A stretch of DNA of 47,003 bases from CALXVA01 sp964587175 (GCA_964587175.1 CAZPKK010000005.1:1-47003); one strand, 5' to 3'. Shown: positions 32,548-42,203, counted from the stretch's first letter. The notes: generated from the sequence alone by a model not told the origin. Program-made: numbers and translations.

Positions 32548-35166
32548 ATGAAAAAATTAACCAGTAAAAAAGGAATGCAAAAGATAATAATTGCAATAGT
32601 AATAATTTTATCCTTTAACTTTATAATACCAAACTATTCGCAAGCAGGATGGGCAGGAGTATTAGCAGGGCCTATAATTGATTTTTTTGCAGGAATAGGA
32701 GATGCAGTACTTTCAGCACTACAGTATTTTATGTATGATGGAACAGGAGGAGCTTTATCAACTGCTGGAACTGCTGTTGGCTCAGCACTAACACTGGCAA
32801 ATCCTTTTGATACTTTTTTGGTAAATGTAGGAGCTTTTGATGCAAGTTCTTATGGAATGGAGGTAACTGAGGAAGATGAAGGATTAACAACAGTTGTAAT
32901 AAATGAAGATGACTTGGATCAAGGCTGGTTCGATTTGGGCACATATCAAATTCCAATAATAAAATATACACCAGAAGCAATATTTGCTAATGAGATTCCT
33001 GCTTTAGATATAAACTTTATTAATCCAACTGATTGGGAAGATGATGCTATGAACAGCAAATCTATAACTCAGGCACTTCATTCAACTATTGCTAATTGGT
33101 ATGTAGCATTAAGAAATTTAGCAATTATAGCTCTATTATCTGTTTTACTATATGTTGGTATTAGGATGGTAATATCGAGTACTGCTACAGATAAAGCAAA
33201 ATATATACAAATGTTAATGGATTGGCTTGTAGCATTATGTATAGTATTTTTCTTACACTATATTATGTCATTTATACTAACAATAACAGAAATAATAACA
33301 GATGGACTTTCTGAAAGTTCAGCTATTATAATAAGAATAGAGAATTCAGGGGGAGAAGAAGAAGTAACATTTAAATCGAATTTAACTGGTCTAGTAAGAA
33401 TGTATGTTCAAAATAATACATTAGGTGTAAGGTTAATTTATTTATTATTCTATTTTGCTTTAGTAATATATACTGGAATCTTTACATGGATGTATGTAAA
33501 AAGGGCAATAACAATGGCGTTTTTAACACTCATGGCTCCACTTGTCGCAATAACATATCCGATAGATAAAATGGGAGATGGAAAAGCACAAGCATTTAAT
33601 ATATGGTTAAAAGAATTTGTGTTTAATGCACTATTACAACCATTTCATTTAATAATATATACAATATTTTTAGGAGGGGCTTCTCAAATAGCTGCAAGTA
33701 ATCCAATATTTGCAATACTATTCTTAGCATTTATAAGACCTTCAGAAACTTTACTAAGAAAGATGTTTGGATTTGATAAAACAAATACAGCATCAGGAAT
33801 GAGTTCAGCTGCAAGCTTGTTAGGTGGAGCAGCAGTGATGAAAGGTGCAAGAGGCTTAATTGGTAAAGTTGGTAAATCTGGAGGAGGCTCTGGTGGAAAA
33901 GGAGGAGTTAGAACTAAAAATCCAGTGACTAGTTCAAATAGTATAAGTGCAGCTGATGCATATAATGGAGCTGTGATTGAACCTACTCCTATGGGTGGAC
34001 CTGGAACTAATCCAAACAATGATACAGGAACTGCTGAAAATAGTGCAAGTTCACTTATTTTAGGAGGAACTGCTGGAAATAATACAAGAACTGCTGGAAA
34101 TAATGCAAGTCCACTTCTTGCGGGAGGTTCTACTGGGAATGAACCAAACGCAGAGGGAGGAGCACCACCTGGATATCGAATGCAGAATGGTTTATTTGTA
34201 CCTAATATGCCTAATAATCCAGCCCCAACTCCAGCGACGAGAACAACTAACACAGAACAACAGCCTGCTATTCAACAAAATAATCAAAGTGGATGGGAAA
34301 GATTTAGATCATATGATGGAGATCTTATCCAATGGACAAAGGAAAAAACGAAATTTGGTAGGGCTTTAACAAAAGGAGCTAGAGCAATAAGACAAATACC
34401 AAGTCTTCCTAGCAAGGCACTAAATAAACTTCCAGATAACCCAATTACAAGAACAATAAGAGGAGCGGCTGGAACAATAGGAAAAGCAGCAGTAGGAACA
34501 GCTAAATTTGCGGGAAAAGCAGCAATTGGTGCAGGATTTGGAATAGCTGCAGGTATAGCAGGAGATGATTTAGAAGATGTATTCAAATATGGAGCAGCGG
34601 GAGCAGCTTTAGGTGTAACTGGATTGCCGGTATTAGGAAGAGGTGTTGCTTCAGCAGGAAATAGCCTTAGAAATGCTTACGAGACAAGTGCTTTTGGCGA
34701 AGAACAAGCAGCTTTGAATCAACAACGTAGAGAGCAAATGTCAAATGATATTTATAGAGAGGCAATGGATAAAGGATATGAGAAATTATATGGAGAAAAA
34801 CCAACGTTTGATGAAAGTATCGAATATGCTCAAGCGGGAATGGATTATTATGAACAAGGAATAACAAGCACAAAAGAAATAAATAAGAGTTTAAAATTTG
34901 AAAAAGAACTTAAAGAACAAATGATATCTGCAGGAATGGAGGACAATGAAGCAGCAGAAAGAGCAAGAAAACAGTCGATTGTCATTTCGAAATTGGCACA
35001 GGAAACTAAATATGACGAATTAACAAATGAAGGAAAGCGTAATGATTTAAGAGATAGATTTGTAAGAGAATTAAAAAAAGGCGGAATGGATGATAGAACT
35101 GCAAGTGCAAATGCAGATACTATGATAAGACAATTGATGTCAAGGAAAGGCTTAAGTCCAAATTAA
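32548..35166 (+). CDS. VirB6/TrbL-like polytopic channel protein with long soluble tail
   Basis: 872 aa. A signal-like helix at about 11-32 is followed by an extracytoplasmic part, then a core of about six membrane helices between 180 and 400. SSTATDKAKYIQMLMDWLVA and YVKRAITMAFLTLMAPLVAI mark the VirB6-like core. From about 430 to 700 it is rich in Gly, Ala, Asn and Thr with GNN/TAGNN near-repeats (TAENSAS, TAGNNTR, TAGNNAS), which is probably disordered. The last about 170 residues are charged and helical. It would be the inner-membrane pore of the apparatus. The tail is unusually long and could hold substrates or the hydrolase. Confidence 0.85.
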   Translation: MKKLTSKKGMQKIIIAIVIILSFNFIIPNYSQAGWAGVLAGPIIDFFAGIGDAVLSALQYFMYDGTGGALSTAGTAVGSALTLANPFDTFLVNVGAFDASSYGMEVTEEDEGLTTVVINEDDLDQGWFDLGTYQIPIIKYTPEAIFANEIPALDINFINPTDWEDDAMNSKSITQALHSTIANWYVALRNLAIIALLSVLLYVGIRMVISSTATDKAKYIQMLMDWLVALCIVFFLHYIMSFILTITEIITDGLSESSAIIIRIENSGGEEEVTFKSNLTGLVRMYVQNNTLGVRLIYLLFYFALVIYTGIFTWMYVKRAITMAFLTLMAPLVAITYPIDKMGDGKAQAFNIWLKEFVFNALLQPFHLIIYTIFLGGASQIAASNPIFAILFLAFIRPSETLLRKMFGFDKTNTASGMSSAASLLGGAAVMKGARGLIGKVGKSGGGSGGKGGVRTKNPVTSSNSISAADAYNGAVIEPTPMGGPGTNPNNDTGTAENSASSLILGGTAGNNTRTAGNNASPLLAGGSTGNEPNAEGGAPPGYRMQNGLFVPNMPNNPAPTPATRTTNTEQQPAIQQNNQSGWERFRSYDGDLIQWTKEKTKFGRALTKGARAIRQIPSLPSKALNKLPDNPITRTIRGAAGTIGKAAVGTAKFAGKAAIGAGFGIAAGIAGDDLEDVFKYGAAGAALGVTGLPVLGRGVASAGNSLRNAYETSAFGEEQAALNQQRREQMSNDIYREAMDKGYEKLYGEKPTFDESIEYAQAGMDYYEQGITSTKEINKSLKFEKELKEQMISAGMEDNEAAERARKQSIVISKLAQETKYDELTNEGKRNDLRDRFVRELKKGGMDDRTASANADTMIRQLMSRKGLSPN

Positions 35167-35196
35167 TAAATATAATATAAAATGGAGGCTATAATT

Positions 35197-36144
35197 ATGA
35201 ATAGATTTATTAGATTTTTTAACCAAAACAGAATTGGTGTAATAGTAACTATCTTAATTGTAGTCTTCGTTATTTTAATAATACAAGTTGTTAATTATTT
35301 TTTGAAACAAAATCAAGGAAATAATCAAACAGAAAATTACGTGATTCAAGATACAAGTATACCAAGTGAATCTGTAATAACAGGTGAAGAAATACCAGAT
35401 GAGACGACAGAGGAAAATGTTGATATAATTAATCAATTTGTAGAATTTTGTAATAATCAGCAATATGAAAACGCATATAATCTACTCACACAAGATTGCA
35501 AAGATGAATTATATTCTTCATTAGATTCGTTTATAGAAAATTACTGTAATACTGTATTTACAGCAAATATGACTTATACTGCAGAACTATGGTATAATAC
35601 AACTAATATGTATACTTATAGAATCACTTATTTTGAAAATAATATATTAGCTACAGGAGACATAAATACAGGTGATTCCATAGAAGACTATATTACAGTG
35701 CTTAGTGATGATGGGGAAATAAAGTTAAATATTAATGATTTTATAAATAAAGAAGATATAAATAAATCCCAAACTGCAGAGAATGTAGATATTACAATAA
35801 CTGTTAATGAGAGATATCAACATAGGGATTATGAAAAGTATACTGTAACAATAGTGAATAATACTGATAAAACTATTTTAATAAGTGATGGTATAGATAG
35901 TAATGATATATGCTTGATAGATACAAATGATGTAGAATACAACTCAAAAATAAATGAAATACCAGGTGTAATATTGGAATTTTCACCTGGAACGCAAAGA
36001 ACGATAGAAATAAGTTTTTACAAAATGTATAATTTATATAGAACTATTGATAGTATGTCATTTAAGAGTATTATATTAGATAAAGAGGCATATGAACAAA
36101 ATTCAGAAAGTGCAGAAACAACAAGTATAAATATAGAAATATAA
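35197..36144 (+). CDS. Bitopic VirB8/TcpC-like protein with NTF2-type domain
   Basis: 315 aa from ATG 35197 (GGAGG 9 nt upstream; frame open to 35182). A short cytoplasmic start, one membrane helix at about 13-36, an acidic linker and then an NTF2-like domain whose first helices read DIINQFVEFCNNQQYENAYN and LLTQDCKDELYSSLDSF. A second beta-rich domain near 200-300 contains DYEKYTVTIVNNTDKTILIS. TM plus NTF2-like fold outside is the architecture of VirB8 and TcpC, which bridge the channel to the wall. The NTF2 part resembles the C-terminal domain of the protein at 39079. Confidence 0.7.
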   Translation: MNRFIRFFNQNRIGVIVTILIVVFVILIIQVVNYFLKQNQGNNQTENYVIQDTSIPSESVITGEEIPDETTEENVDIINQFVEFCNNQQYENAYNLLTQDCKDELYSSLDSFIENYCNTVFTANMTYTAELWYNTTNMYTYRITYFENNILATGDINTGDSIEDYITVLSDDGEIKLNINDFINKEDINKSQTAENVDITITVNERYQHRDYEKYTVTIVNNTDKTILISDGIDSNDICLIDTNDVEYNSKINEIPGVILEFSPGTQRTIEISFYKMYNLYRTIDSMSFKSIILDKEAYEQNSESAETTSINIEI

Positions 36145-36157
36145 ATGGAGAAAAATT

Positions 36158-39067
36158 ATGAGTGGATCAAATAATAGTAGCCAAAAATCTAATACAAGTA
36201 GAAGTGGAAATACTACTAGCAGAGAAACAAGAGCAGCTAATGATGTAGTAAGAAAATCAACAAGTAATACTAATCTTAATATACAAAATGAAAGATATAG
36301 ACAAAAAGTAGGAGCAGCTGCAGCTGCTAATGATTTGGAGGAATCTAAGGAAAAGAAAAATAATGAAGACTTAGAAGCCACGAAAGAAGGAGTTGTTCAA
36401 AGTGTTGATCTAGCGAAAAATGCAGCAACAGGAAATGTGCTTGGCGCTGCAAAAAATGTTGCAAAGCTAGTAAAAAACAAAAAAGTTGTTAAAACTATGA
36501 TTAGGAATACTTTAATACAAATACTTGCGCCATTTATAATAATATTAATAGTAGCTGGAGCAATACTTGGAGTATTTAATGCAGTAGCAGATGCTATACA
36601 AGGAGTAATAAGTGCCATAGTGAATTTCTTTACTGTTGATACTTCAGAAGGAATGTATGGAGAAATAATCATAGATGATGCTCAAATACAATCTATAATA
36701 GATTCAATTGAAAGCCTAGGTGTTAGTGTTAAAGATTTAAATCTTCTAGGAGATTATTCTGAAAGTGCAACAGAAGCAGAGCAACAAGCAGCACTTGAAA
36801 AATATATTAGAGCTTTTTATGAAGCAGAAGCAGTTACAGAGACGATAAACCCTTATTATTTGGACTCAACGGATTCACATACTTATGGAGCAGTATATGT
36901 TTATAGGGTAAGAGATGGAGACGAAGATGGAAGTAGTAGAAAACAGCTGACATATGTATCATATGAGAGAATGCAGGAGTTAGCAGAATCAGGGAATGAA
37001 AATGCTGATGAATATTTTAGCGTGGATGACTCTGGAAATTTAGTAATAGCCAGTGTAAGTCAAACTAGAGTAAATTATGGTACAGGAAGCTGGACAGATG
37101 CTTTTGATCGATTTTTACAAAATCATTTTACAGACAATACAGAAACTACAGTAACACTTCAATATATGGACTATAAATCACAAATATCACAATACACAAC
37201 AAAAATGACATTTTTATTATATTTGACAATGGTATCACAAAACCCAGAGTTTGTATCTGCTGTTGTGGACCTAATTAAAGATAGTAGAATAGAAATAACA
37301 ATCTTAGATAATACTTCTACATATGTCAAAACAGAGACCTATAATTATGTTGTAAATACAAAAACAGAAAATCAATATTGGTATGAGGGAGAAAAATATA
37401 CATGGTATACAACAAGTTCATCAGGAGAAAATACAAGCATAGTAACAACTACAACCACTACATCATATGCTTCTATGAAAATCACATATGTAAAAACGTG
37501 GTTTTGTGAGCAAAGCGTGACTTGTAGCAAGAGTTCTACTGAACCTAGAGAGCTCTCTAATACTACTGAGGAGATAGCAGATGAAGAGCCAGAAAATGCA
37601 GAAGGCTCATGGATAACAGGAACAATTACTACAGTAGAGGAATATACATCAGAAACATATCAAACAGAACCTGGCGAACTTATATATATATTAGGTGAAA
37701 AAGGTGATGCACAAAGATATGCAAATGGAGAAATAGATGAAGAAACATTCATCGGGTTAATGGAAACAGAATTCCGTATACCATATTCTACTAGAGAAGA
37801 AAATGCTGGTGGTAATTTAGTTAGTGGTGCTGAAATACTATTTTATTTACTTCAAAAAGATGCTGACTTAGAAAACATGGAAACATTAATGAGATATGCA
37901 TTATATATATATTCTGGAAATGATTATGGAGTAACAGAATTAGATGGAAGTATATTTGACCTATCGAACTTTACAGGTATAACTACAGGAAGCGAAGGTG
38001 GACTATCATTAACAACAACCATGTTTACAAGAGATGTATTTATACAAGCTATGCAAGCATATTATGAAAAAACAGGAAACTCAAATTTCAAAACAAACTT
38101 CTTAGACCATGCAGGTGAAATATATGATATATCAGTAGCTAATAATCTTAATCCAGAATTGGTAGTAATCACTGCAAGAGGAGAAGGAAATTTTGCTGAA
38201 GCTGGAGGAAGTTATAACTATTGGGGAATTGGAGTACCAAATGGTGCATCTAGTGGAGGAAGTTATAGTAGTTTAGAAGAAGGAATTATAGCTTATGCTA
38301 ATGTTATACATTCTTATGAAACAGGAAGTAAGGCTCAGCTGATTTTGGAGAGATATGAAGAAAGAAAAGCTGCAGGCTGTGACCCTCTTGGATATGGATT
38401 GCCAGGAACATTAAGTGGAATGCAATCAATATATTCATTCTTGGGAAATCATGAATATGGTAGTGCAGGAAGCGGTGGATATTATTATATGGACCCTGAT
38501 AGAGCTGGAGTAACTAAAATATATGCTACTCATGAAGAATTCCTTGCAAAATGCTATAATGCTGGTGGTGAGCATGCATCAGGAACAGTAACAACAGTAT
38601 GGGAACAAGGGCAATATACTGCTTGGCAAGTAGAACAGAAGTTAACATACTGGGTTGAAATATTTGGAGACTATGGAAGCCTATCATCAACCGAAGGAAA
38701 TACTACAATAGTTGAAATAGCAAAATCTAAAATAGGCTCACCATATGTGTATGGTGCAGCTGGACCAAATAGTTTTGACTGTTCAGGATTTATATATTGG
38801 GTTTACCAGCAAGCAGGAATTACAGTACCTAGATCAACCAGTGGATATGAAGGATATATAGGAAGTAGCTATGAAATATCTTGGTCAGAAGCACAACCGG
38901 GAGATATTTTGATAATAACAGGAAGTGAAAGGGGAACGTCTGATGGCCATGCAGCAATATATCTGGGAGATGACTCGTACATACATGCTCCATCAACTGG
39001 AAAGACTGTAACAATAGTTGATTCTGGAGCACAATCAACATTTACCCATGTATTTAGATTTTATTAG
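36158..39067 (+). CDS. Large bifunctional peptidoglycan hydrolase of the secretion locus (glycan-cleaving-like + NlpC/P60)
   Basis: 969 aa. A Ser/Asn-rich, then charged cytoplasmic head of about 115 residues precedes one membrane helix (118-142), so it is a type II anchored protein. After a long extracytoplasmic region with a Thr/Ser-rich part comes a lysozyme-like domain (about 640-770) with candidate catalytic E676 in ITARGEGNFAE and the NYWGIGVPNGAS segment. The C-terminal NlpC/P60 domain (about 850-969) has C875 in FDCSGF, H931 in DGHAAIYLG and H943 in YIHAPS. Like PrgK, CwlT or TcpG it would open the wall locally for the conduit. At 969 aa it is longer than those relatives. Confidence 0.9.
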   Translation: MSGSNNSSQKSNTSRSGNTTSRETRAANDVVRKSTSNTNLNIQNERYRQKVGAAAAANDLEESKEKKNNEDLEATKEGVVQSVDLAKNAATGNVLGAAKNVAKLVKNKKVVKTMIRNTLIQILAPFIIILIVAGAILGVFNAVADAIQGVISAIVNFFTVDTSEGMYGEIIIDDAQIQSIIDSIESLGVSVKDLNLLGDYSESATEAEQQAALEKYIRAFYEAEAVTETINPYYLDSTDSHTYGAVYVYRVRDGDEDGSSRKQLTYVSYERMQELAESGNENADEYFSVDDSGNLVIASVSQTRVNYGTGSWTDAFDRFLQNHFTDNTETTVTLQYMDYKSQISQYTTKMTFLLYLTMVSQNPEFVSAVVDLIKDSRIEITILDNTSTYVKTETYNYVVNTKTENQYWYEGEKYTWYTTSSSGENTSIVTTTTTTSYASMKITYVKTWFCEQSVTCSKSSTEPRELSNTTEEIADEEPENAEGSWITGTITTVEEYTSETYQTEPGELIYILGEKGDAQRYANGEIDEETFIGLMETEFRIPYSTREENAGGNLVSGAEILFYLLQKDADLENMETLMRYALYIYSGNDYGVTELDGSIFDLSNFTGITTGSEGGLSLTTTMFTRDVFIQAMQAYYEKTGNSNFKTNFLDHAGEIYDISVANNLNPELVVITARGEGNFAEAGGSYNYWGIGVPNGASSGGSYSSLEEGIIAYANVIHSYETGSKAQLILERYEERKAAGCDPLGYGLPGTLSGMQSIYSFLGNHEYGSAGSGGYYYMDPDRAGVTKIYATHEEFLAKCYNAGGEHASGTVTTVWEQGQYTAWQVEQKLTYWVEIFGDYGSLSSTEGNTTIVEIAKSKIGSPYVYGAAGPNSFDCSGFIYWVYQQAGITVPRSTSGYEGYIGSSYEISWSEAQPGDILIITGSERGTSDGHAAIYLGDDSYIHAPSTGKTVTIVDSGAQSTFTHVFRFY

Positions 39068-39078
39068 GGGGAATTGGT

Positions 39079-40419
39079 ATGAATAAAAAAAGATTTACTG
39101 CAATTGTTATACTGTTATTAATAATATTGGTAATCTTAATAATAGCTGTAATATATTTACGCTCTACATCAGAGAATATAGTAATAGAGGAAGAGGAAAT
39201 AGTCTATACAGAAGAAATACTAAATAGTCAAGAAATTAGTAGAGTAGAGAATAATAATTTGTTTTATACATTAGAAAGTTGTATACAAAAATATGAAACA
39301 ATATTATATTTAGATTATACAGAACAATTAGATGAATATAATATGCCTACTATTGCATCTGCATATGGTATTTCTGACAGAGAAGGAAAAATAGAAGCTA
39401 TTATTAGCTTATTAGACGCAGATTACATAAGTGAAAACGGTATAAACAGTACAAATTTATTTGACTATTTACCAGAAGATACTGGTGAAATAACAGTAGA
39501 AGCAGTAAAAATGAATAAGCTAATAGATGACAATGCAGATGTTGAAGCATATACAGTAGAAGCAAATTTAATTGATGAAAACGATAATTCGATTACAGAG
39601 TTTTTTGTACTTAAAATTGATAATAAAAACACAACATTTGCAGTAACTCCAATAAATACAAGTGAGTATTCTGATTTAGATGAAATTGAGTTTATAAATA
39701 CAACAAAAGAGATTGAACCTAATGGAAGAAATACATATGTAGAGATTGAATATAATGATGGCCAAATTGCAACAAAGTATTTTCAGGAATATAAAACATT
39801 ATTATTAACAAATCCGTCAGAGGCATATCTAAAGTTAGATGAGGAATATAGAAGTGCAAAATTTTCCTCAGAAGCTGACTTTGAAGAATACATCAATAAA
39901 AATGAAGAAAAAATAGAAGGAACTCAAATAATGCAATACCAAGCAGAACAACGAGAAGAATACAATAGATATGTTTGTTTAACTATTGATAATACTTACT
40001 GGATTATAGTTGAAACAGCACCAAGAGAATATACAGTCATATTAGACTCTTATACAATTGATTTACCAGAGTTTACAGAGCAATATGAGGAAGCAGATGA
40101 TGCTAATAAAGTACTATTAAATATTCAAAAAGTATTTGCTGCAATAAATGATGGAGATTACAATTACGTATATAATAAATTAGATGACACATTTAAACAA
40201 AATAATTTCCCTACTTTAGAGGAATTTGAAACATATATGCAAGAAAACTTCTATGAAAATAATGATATAGCATATTCAAATTATCAAACTAACACAGGAC
40301 TTCATATTTATGAAATAAGTATAACAAATGCTGATGATGATACTAGTGGCACAATAACAAAGAATTTCATTATGCAATTATTAGATGGAACAGATTTCGT
40401 AATGTCATTTAGTGTATAA
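39079..40419 (+). CDS. Second bitopic NTF2-like accessory protein of the secretion locus
   Basis: 446 aa, GGGGGAAT ribosome site 11 nt after the hydrolase gene. One membrane helix at about 7-28 is followed by a very acidic extracytoplasmic part. It seems to contain about three related alpha-beta units; the last, KVFAAINDGDYNYVYNKLDD and FKQNNFPTLEEFETYMQENF, is clearly NTF2-like and comparable to the domain in the protein at 35197. A second unit near 265-330 has TNPSEAYLKLDEEYRSAKF. No catalytic residues are seen. It probably is a scaffold in the cell-wall space. Last gene of the operon before the REP-like element. Confidence 0.7.
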   Translation: MNKKRFTAIVILLLIILVILIIAVIYLRSTSENIVIEEEEIVYTEEILNSQEISRVENNNLFYTLESCIQKYETILYLDYTEQLDEYNMPTIASAYGISDREGKIEAIISLLDADYISENGINSTNLFDYLPEDTGEITVEAVKMNKLIDDNADVEAYTVEANLIDENDNSITEFFVLKIDNKNTTFAVTPINTSEYSDLDEIEFINTTKEIEPNGRNTYVEIEYNDGQIATKYFQEYKTLLLTNPSEAYLKLDEEYRSAKFSSEADFEEYINKNEEKIEGTQIMQYQAEQREEYNRYVCLTIDNTYWIIVETAPREYTVILDSYTIDLPEFTEQYEEADDANKVLLNIQKVFAAINDGDYNYVYNKLDDTFKQNNFPTLEEFETYMQENFYENNDIAYSNYQTNTGLHIYEISITNADDDTSGTITKNFIMQLLDGTDFVMSFSV

Positions 40420-40434
40420 GGTGATGGTCATTGA

Positions 40435-40521
40435 ACAAGGGGACGGTTCTATCGTCCTATAGATGAAATGAGGGAGACGGATTTAAATCTGTCCCCTTTG
40501 TTTCATAGTATGAAACAAAGG
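40435..40521 (+). repeat. REP-like multi-hairpin element
   Basis: AAGGGGACGG starts the element near 40437 and GTCCCCTT closes its first part near 40491-40498 (inverted). Inside are GGACG/CGTCC and GACGGATTTAAATCTGTC hairpins. A perfect CCTTTGTTTCAT/ATGAAACAAAGG stem follows at 40495-40521. The head matches the rpsU-distal element at 23668. It may also terminate the secretion operon. No other gene is seen in 40420-40776. Confidence 0.6.
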
Positions 40522-40691
40522 AAGTGGACTTAGCAGTTCCTTTGTTTTTAGGCCATCTGGTAAGTAGAAAATAAAAGCAAATTTTTATTTAGGATAATAC
40601 TTAAGACTGAAACGAGTAGCGTTGCTATTTGTTCTCTTGTGGCATACATATTTGTGAAACAAAACGCAGACATTTCTCATCGGAATAAGGG

Positions 40692-40720
40692 TTGAAAAAA
40701 GTTTGCTTTTAAAGTATAAT
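40692..40720 (+). promoter_or_regulatory. Promoter of the charged 451-aa protein gene
   Basis: TTGAAA (40692-40697), a 17-nt spacer and a perfect TATAAT (40715-40720), about 57 nt before the ATG at 40777. The gene is thus independently transcribed from the secretion operon. Confidence 0.75.
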
Positions 40721-40776
40721 AATAACAAAGTTTTACCTTAAAGAGATTAGATTTTATCTTAGAAAGGATGGTTAGC

Positions 40777-42129
40777 ATGAATGATAAAAAGAGAGAAGAA
40801 GTAATTACAAACATGGTAGAATTAAGAGAACAATTAAGAGAACAGTTAAGTGAAAATAATCAAGAAATTGAAAATATAGGATATTATAGAGATTTTAATT
40901 TTAAAGGAACAAAATTTGGAATCAATGAAGCATATATTGTAAAGATAAAAGATGATTCTATTCCAGAAAAAGAAGTAAAGCATAGAGAAGATGATGAAAA
41001 GGAAGGATTTACCTATGAAATATATGATAAAGATAACAACTTGGTTGCAACCGTGGATTTAGATGGAGTTGTTAGATTTGAATCTGAATATTTTGAAGGT
41101 ATGGATGATAGATATCTTGAGTCTCTCGAACTAGAAAATGCAGAGTTTGAGTTGCCAGAAGAGTTGGAAAGAGATGATATGGTTCTATTAAGAGAGGAAA
41201 TAGAAGAAAATAAGACTAAAAGGGAAAAAGATGGTGCGGTTAAAGAAGAAGAGCAAAAAGGAGAAGAAAAACAACAACAACAAGAACTTGAACAAGAAGA
41301 TAATAGTGAGGAAAAAGAAATAGCAGAGAAAAAGGGAATTCCTTTAAATAATGTATTATTTTTAAGACCAGACAGTAATTTTTATAAAGACCATCCTGAA
41401 ATAGAAAAGAATCTATATTTTTATAGAGATAGTGATGGGATTGTAAGAGCAGAGTATTTAGATGAAAATGGAGAACCACAGCCATCTAATTATTTTGAAC
41501 CTTCTACAACAGCTATAAGGGAGCAGACGGTTGACATGGGAGATGATGGAGTTCCTGTGGTAAAGCAGACACCATACCAGACTATGCAAACTAAGAATTT
41601 GAATAATGTAGATAAAGATATACGAGGTGTGAGAGTTAATATAAATATAGATCAATATGGATATATGGAAATAAGCGAAGCAAGACAAGGAACAAATGGA
41701 ATGTGGAGCTCACATGACATAGAAGTAAAAGGAAGAGATTATAATTCTTATGCTATGAATAAAATGACATCAATAGAAACAAGAAGAGCAGACCCAAATA
41801 AATTAACAGAAGGATATAAGGCAGTGGAAGGTACTAGAGCAGCAGAAGATGGTATAGAAATTAGTGAGATGTTTTTAATGCAACATGCAGAGGCTTTTAT
41901 AGATAAATTTATTGATGAAGGATATAATAGAGATGAGGCTATAAAAATATTTGATTTAATGATAGGAGAAGAGAAATTAACAGAAGAACAGGCAAAAGAA
42001 GAGGTAAATAATAGAATTCAAGATAAAAGCAAAAATGAAAGAGAACAAGCGGAAAAGGAACAAGAAGAGGACGAAGGAAGAACACCTTGGGGAGATGCAG
42101 AGGCAAGAGCAGCAAGAATGAGAAGATGA
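40777..42129 (+). CDS. Hypothetical charged cytosolic protein next to the secretion locus, candidate substrate or regulator
   Basis: About 450 aa from ATG 40777 (AAAGGA 9 nt upstream; ATG 40768 touches that site). No signal peptide or membrane helix. An N-terminal domain (about 1-135) ends in a Glu/Lys/Gln-rich coiled-coil-like linker (EEEQKGEEKQQQQELEQED at about 160-180). A middle domain carries NNVLFLRPDSNFYKDHPEIE and NLYFYRDSDGIVRAEYLDEN. A helical C-terminal part ends in GRTPWGDAEARAARMRR, an arginine-rich tail. I do not recognise the family. Position beside the secretion genes and the basic C-terminus, a feature of some type IV substrates, are suggestive only. Confidence 0.75.
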   Translation: MNDKKREEVITNMVELREQLREQLSENNQEIENIGYYRDFNFKGTKFGINEAYIVKIKDDSIPEKEVKHREDDEKEGFTYEIYDKDNNLVATVDLDGVVRFESEYFEGMDDRYLESLELENAEFELPEELERDDMVLLREEIEENKTKREKDGAVKEEEQKGEEKQQQQELEQEDNSEEKEIAEKKGIPLNNVLFLRPDSNFYKDHPEIEKNLYFYRDSDGIVRAEYLDENGEPQPSNYFEPSTTAIREQTVDMGDDGVPVVKQTPYQTMQTKNLNNVDKDIRGVRVNINIDQYGYMEISEARQGTNGMWSSHDIEVKGRDYNSYAMNKMTSIETRRADPNKLTEGYKAVEGTRAAEDGIEISEMFLMQHAEAFIDKFIDEGYNRDEAIKIFDLMIGEEKLTEEQAKEEVNNRIQDKSKNEREQAEKEQEEDEGRTPWGDAEARAARMRR

Positions 42130-42161
42130 AAAAAATAACATTTTTTAATTAGTACATAAAG

Positions 42162-42203
42162 AATCACTTTCTAAAATATAATTTAGAAGGTGGTTTTTTT
42201 ATG
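42162..42203 (+). promoter_or_regulatory. Terminator-like hairpin that contains the ribosome site of the carboxypeptidase gene
   Basis: AATCACTTTCTAAA (42162-42175) pairs, with two wobbles, with TTTAGAAGGTGGTT (42182-42195). T7 follows and then the ATG at 42201. AAGGTGG in the second arm is the Shine-Dalgarno. The design repeats that at 14609-14650. Confidence 0.6.

Noticed and set aside
33684..34253. 189-codon minus-strand open frame
   Set aside because: It is antisense to the Gly/Ala/Asn-rich tail of the VirB6-like gene; the Pro/Leu-rich product is a composition artefact and has no ribosome site.
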